Assembly (NCBI GenBank): GCA_947086895.1
Contig: CAMUAR010000032.1
Location: 1 to 39,518, forward strand
Reading direction: 5' to 3'
Origin: an uncultured Lachnospiraceae bacterium
Lineage (GTDB): Bacteria > Bacillota > Clostridia > Lachnospirales > Lachnospiraceae
DNA length: 39,518 nucleotides
The notes under the pieces are model-generated. The model was given only the letters and a program-made list of their open reading frames with translations, was not told the DNA's origin and did no database searches. The position numbers and the translations under genes are program-made. This document shows positions 37,921-39,518 of the stretch, piece after piece (position 1 is the first letter of the stretch; each line of letters begins with the position of its first letter).

Positions 37921-39360
37921 TCAAATATTCAATAATGCTTCCAATCGTTCCAGTGCCGCTTCGTCCTTTGTCACAAACCAGAAAGTACATTCTTCACTGT
38001 CATATAAACCAATAACCTGTCCATCCATAAGTTGATAAAGCTTTCGAGTGTTGCCTGATGCGATCTGATCTGTGATGCCCGCAATTGGAGATAAGTATGG
38101 ATTCAGCTTTCCACCCTCAGACAGCATTCCCGGCTTAAAATCAGAAAACTCCCAAAGAATCAGATCCAGCTCCTCGTCACAGACCAAAGCCCACAAAAAT
38201 TCTGCCGCAAGAAAACCATCCAGAATACCGTATGTGTTCCATTCTGCAACGCCGTCATTGGCACGACGATATAGAAATGGACTGTTAAATTCTGCTGCCC
38301 AGTGATATACTGCTTGATTTTCTTCCAGAAAGTTCAACTTGCCGTCCTTTGTCTGTTTCAAACCAGAAAGGGGACGAACTAAATTATAACTGCAATAAAA
38401 TCTGCTTGGCAGATAACGGTAAAATTCTTCCATTGGCAGCGGAAGAGAAGTTCCCAGACGGGCTTTAGCACGATTGATACTTTCCTCCTTCGCTCCCTTG
38501 CCTTCAATCTCCGCAAATTCACAAAGAAATTGTAATACTGGGGCAATAGATTTAAGTTCCCGTTTCTGGGGTGGTTTGGGCAAAGCGGAATTAAAGATGG
38601 GATGTCCATCCCAGCTTTTTATCCAGACATATTTAAATCCTGTCTGCTTCATAAGCTGCTCCAATTCTTTATCAGTCTTGCCGCCAAAATAGGCTGTTCT
38701 TGAATAAAGAATACTTCCGCATAAAAGTCTGGATGGTTCTTCCACAAAGTTTACGTTAAAATTTATTCTGTAACTGGAAAGCTGTTCTATTGGAATATGA
38801 TAAAAAGTATTTGGAAAAAAATCCTTTATTTTTGCCCAATAGTTTGTTGTTTTATCTTTGTTGACAGCTATAACACTAGGTTGGTTCAAGGTTTGCTGGT
38901 ATCCAAGCCATTCCATGATCCACTGGGAAAGTTTTGACTGATTACATGGCACTTCACGACCTTCCAAGTGCTTTTCTTCCTTGCGTGTTTCTGGCGATAC
39001 ATAGAGACCCCACATTTGTGGATCTTTCAGATGATAGTTGCTTATAGTGTTATTGTTTTTGTGATACCGGTTTATTTCAAAACCATAGCCGTACTTTTCA
39101 TATTGGCAAAAAGGCAGGATTGTAATGGTTGTATCTGTCAAATAGGTACGTTTATAAATTTTCAGTTCCTTTAATGGAATTAGTTTTCCCTCTTTCGAAA
39201 AGGCAGGGTCATCTGGATGAAAGGTCAGATATAATTCCTTCAGAGCCTGGGGCAGCGTAAATCCCAGTTTTTTTTCTTTTTCTGCAATATCCTCTGGTGT
39301 TACGGAGCTTTCCATGTTACTGCCAAAGGATTTGATCTTTTTCAGTTCTTCTAATATCAT
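37921..39360 (-). CDS. Tandem SUKH (SMI1/KNR4-like) protein, possible immunity protein
   Basis: 479 residues with two SUKH-like domains. The first has VTPEDIAEKEKKLGFTLPQA and LKELYLTFHPDDPAFS (20-55). The second has INRAKARLGTSLPLPMEEFY at ~294, with the late FWFVTKDEAALERLEALL. No signal peptide or membrane segment. SUKH proteins often neutralise toxins of polymorphic or contact-dependent systems; no toxin gene is in the window. It lies between a decayed gene and an IS605 end, typical of a mobile, accessory spot. It could also have a house role. The ATG at 39360 follows AAGGTGTTGCC. Confidence 0.7.
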   Translation of the reverse strand: MILEELKKIKSFGSNMESSVTPEDIAEKEKKLGFTLPQALKELYLTFHPDDPAFSKEGKLIPLKELKIYKRTYLTDTTITILPFCQYEKYGYGFEINRYHKNNNTISNYHLKDPQMWGLYVSPETRKEEKHLEGREVPCNQSKLSQWIMEWLGYQQTLNQPSVIAVNKDKTTNYWAKIKDFFPNTFYHIPIEQLSSYRINFNVNFVEEPSRLLCGSILYSRTAYFGGKTDKELEQLMKQTGFKYVWIKSWDGHPIFNSALPKPPQKRELKSIAPVLQFLCEFAEIEGKGAKEESINRAKARLGTSLPLPMEEFYRYLPSRFYCSYNLVRPLSGLKQTKDGKLNFLEENQAVYHWAAEFNSPFLYRRANDGVAEWNTYGILDGFLAAEFLWALVCDEELDLILWEFSDFKPGMLSEGGKLNPYLSPIAGITDQIASGNTRKLYQLMDGQVIGLYDSEECTFWFVTKDEAALERLEALLNI

Positions 39361-39465
39361 GGCAACACCTTCCTAATTTTTTAGTAAATAAGGATTCATT
39401 CAAACACCAGATCTTCTTTCTTACACTGTTCATAAAAATCCTTATTCCTGTTATTTTTCTGCCAT

Positions 39466-39518
39466 GTGACATCCTCCCCCACCTATAGAGGCGGGGGCTT
39501 CCCGCCACATTCGGCAAG
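39466..39518 (-). mobile_element. 3' end of an IS200/IS605-family element, cut by window edge
   Basis: On the minus strand GGGAAGCCCCCGCCT, CTAT, AGGTGGGGGAGGATGTCAC: the strong GC stem and terminal GATGTCAC of IS605-type tnpB elements, where it forms both the right end and the 3' part of the guide (omega) RNA. The tnpB gene should lie beyond the right edge on the minus strand, transcribed toward the SUKH gene. Confidence 0.65.

Overview
The window is the replication-origin region of a low-GC Gram-positive bacterium, most likely a Lachnospiraceae-type Clostridia. This rests on the classical Firmicutes order around oriC (gyrA-gyrB-recF-S4-dnaN-oriC-dnaA | rpmH-rnpA-yidD-yidC-jag-mnmE-mnmG-rsmG ... 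parA-parB), on DUF4446 and DUF3881 genes after parB, on a two-subunit class I fumarase, and on frequent AGGAGG-type ribosome binding sites. Family names are from memory of motifs; no database was searched.

Layout, left to right. (1) 1-7180 is an accessory island. A leftward operon encodes a JAMM-like protein, a radical SAM/SPASM peptide maturase, an overlooked 52-residue Cys-containing precursor peptide (1966-2124) and an ABC transporter, which together look like a RiPP pathway. Next to it are two leftward XRE/TPR-type regulators and, convergent with them, a small gene for a secreted peptide (4677-4868), as in RRNPP peptide-pheromone circuits. A large inverted repeat overlaps the weak -35 of the RiPP promoter. 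(2) 7215-8754: fumarase alpha and beta. (3) 9146-16644, leftward: gyrB-gyrA, recF, S4 protein and dnaN. (4) 16645-17640: oriC between dnaN and dnaA, with a roughly 350-bp DnaA-box module present three times and one DnaA-trio/unwinding element beside dnaN. dnaA follows, then a second DnaA-box field (19040-19500). (5) 19616-24558, rightward: rpmH, rnpA, yidD, yidC, jag, mnmE. (6) 25152-34669: mnmG, rsmG with an unusual ~100-residue insertion, a degenerate DegS-like kinase homologue, parA and parB. This stretch is very AT-rich. Just before parB lies a phased array of parS-like palindromes, a 136-bp unit repeated three times. (7) 34858-39360: DUF4446, DUF3881, a decayed gene, and a leftward tandem-SUKH protein. 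The window ends in the 3' end of an IS200/IS605-type element.

How it fits together: transcription diverges from oriC, so nearly all housekeeping genes lie on leading strands. DnaA, its boxes and the trio element start replication, DnaN and gyrase support it, and ParA, ParB and the parS sites organise the origin. The most novel-looking items are the RiPP/quorum-sensing island, the parS array, the triplicated oriC module and a dispersed structured repeat (4408-4642 and 30831-30935) with compensatory stem changes.
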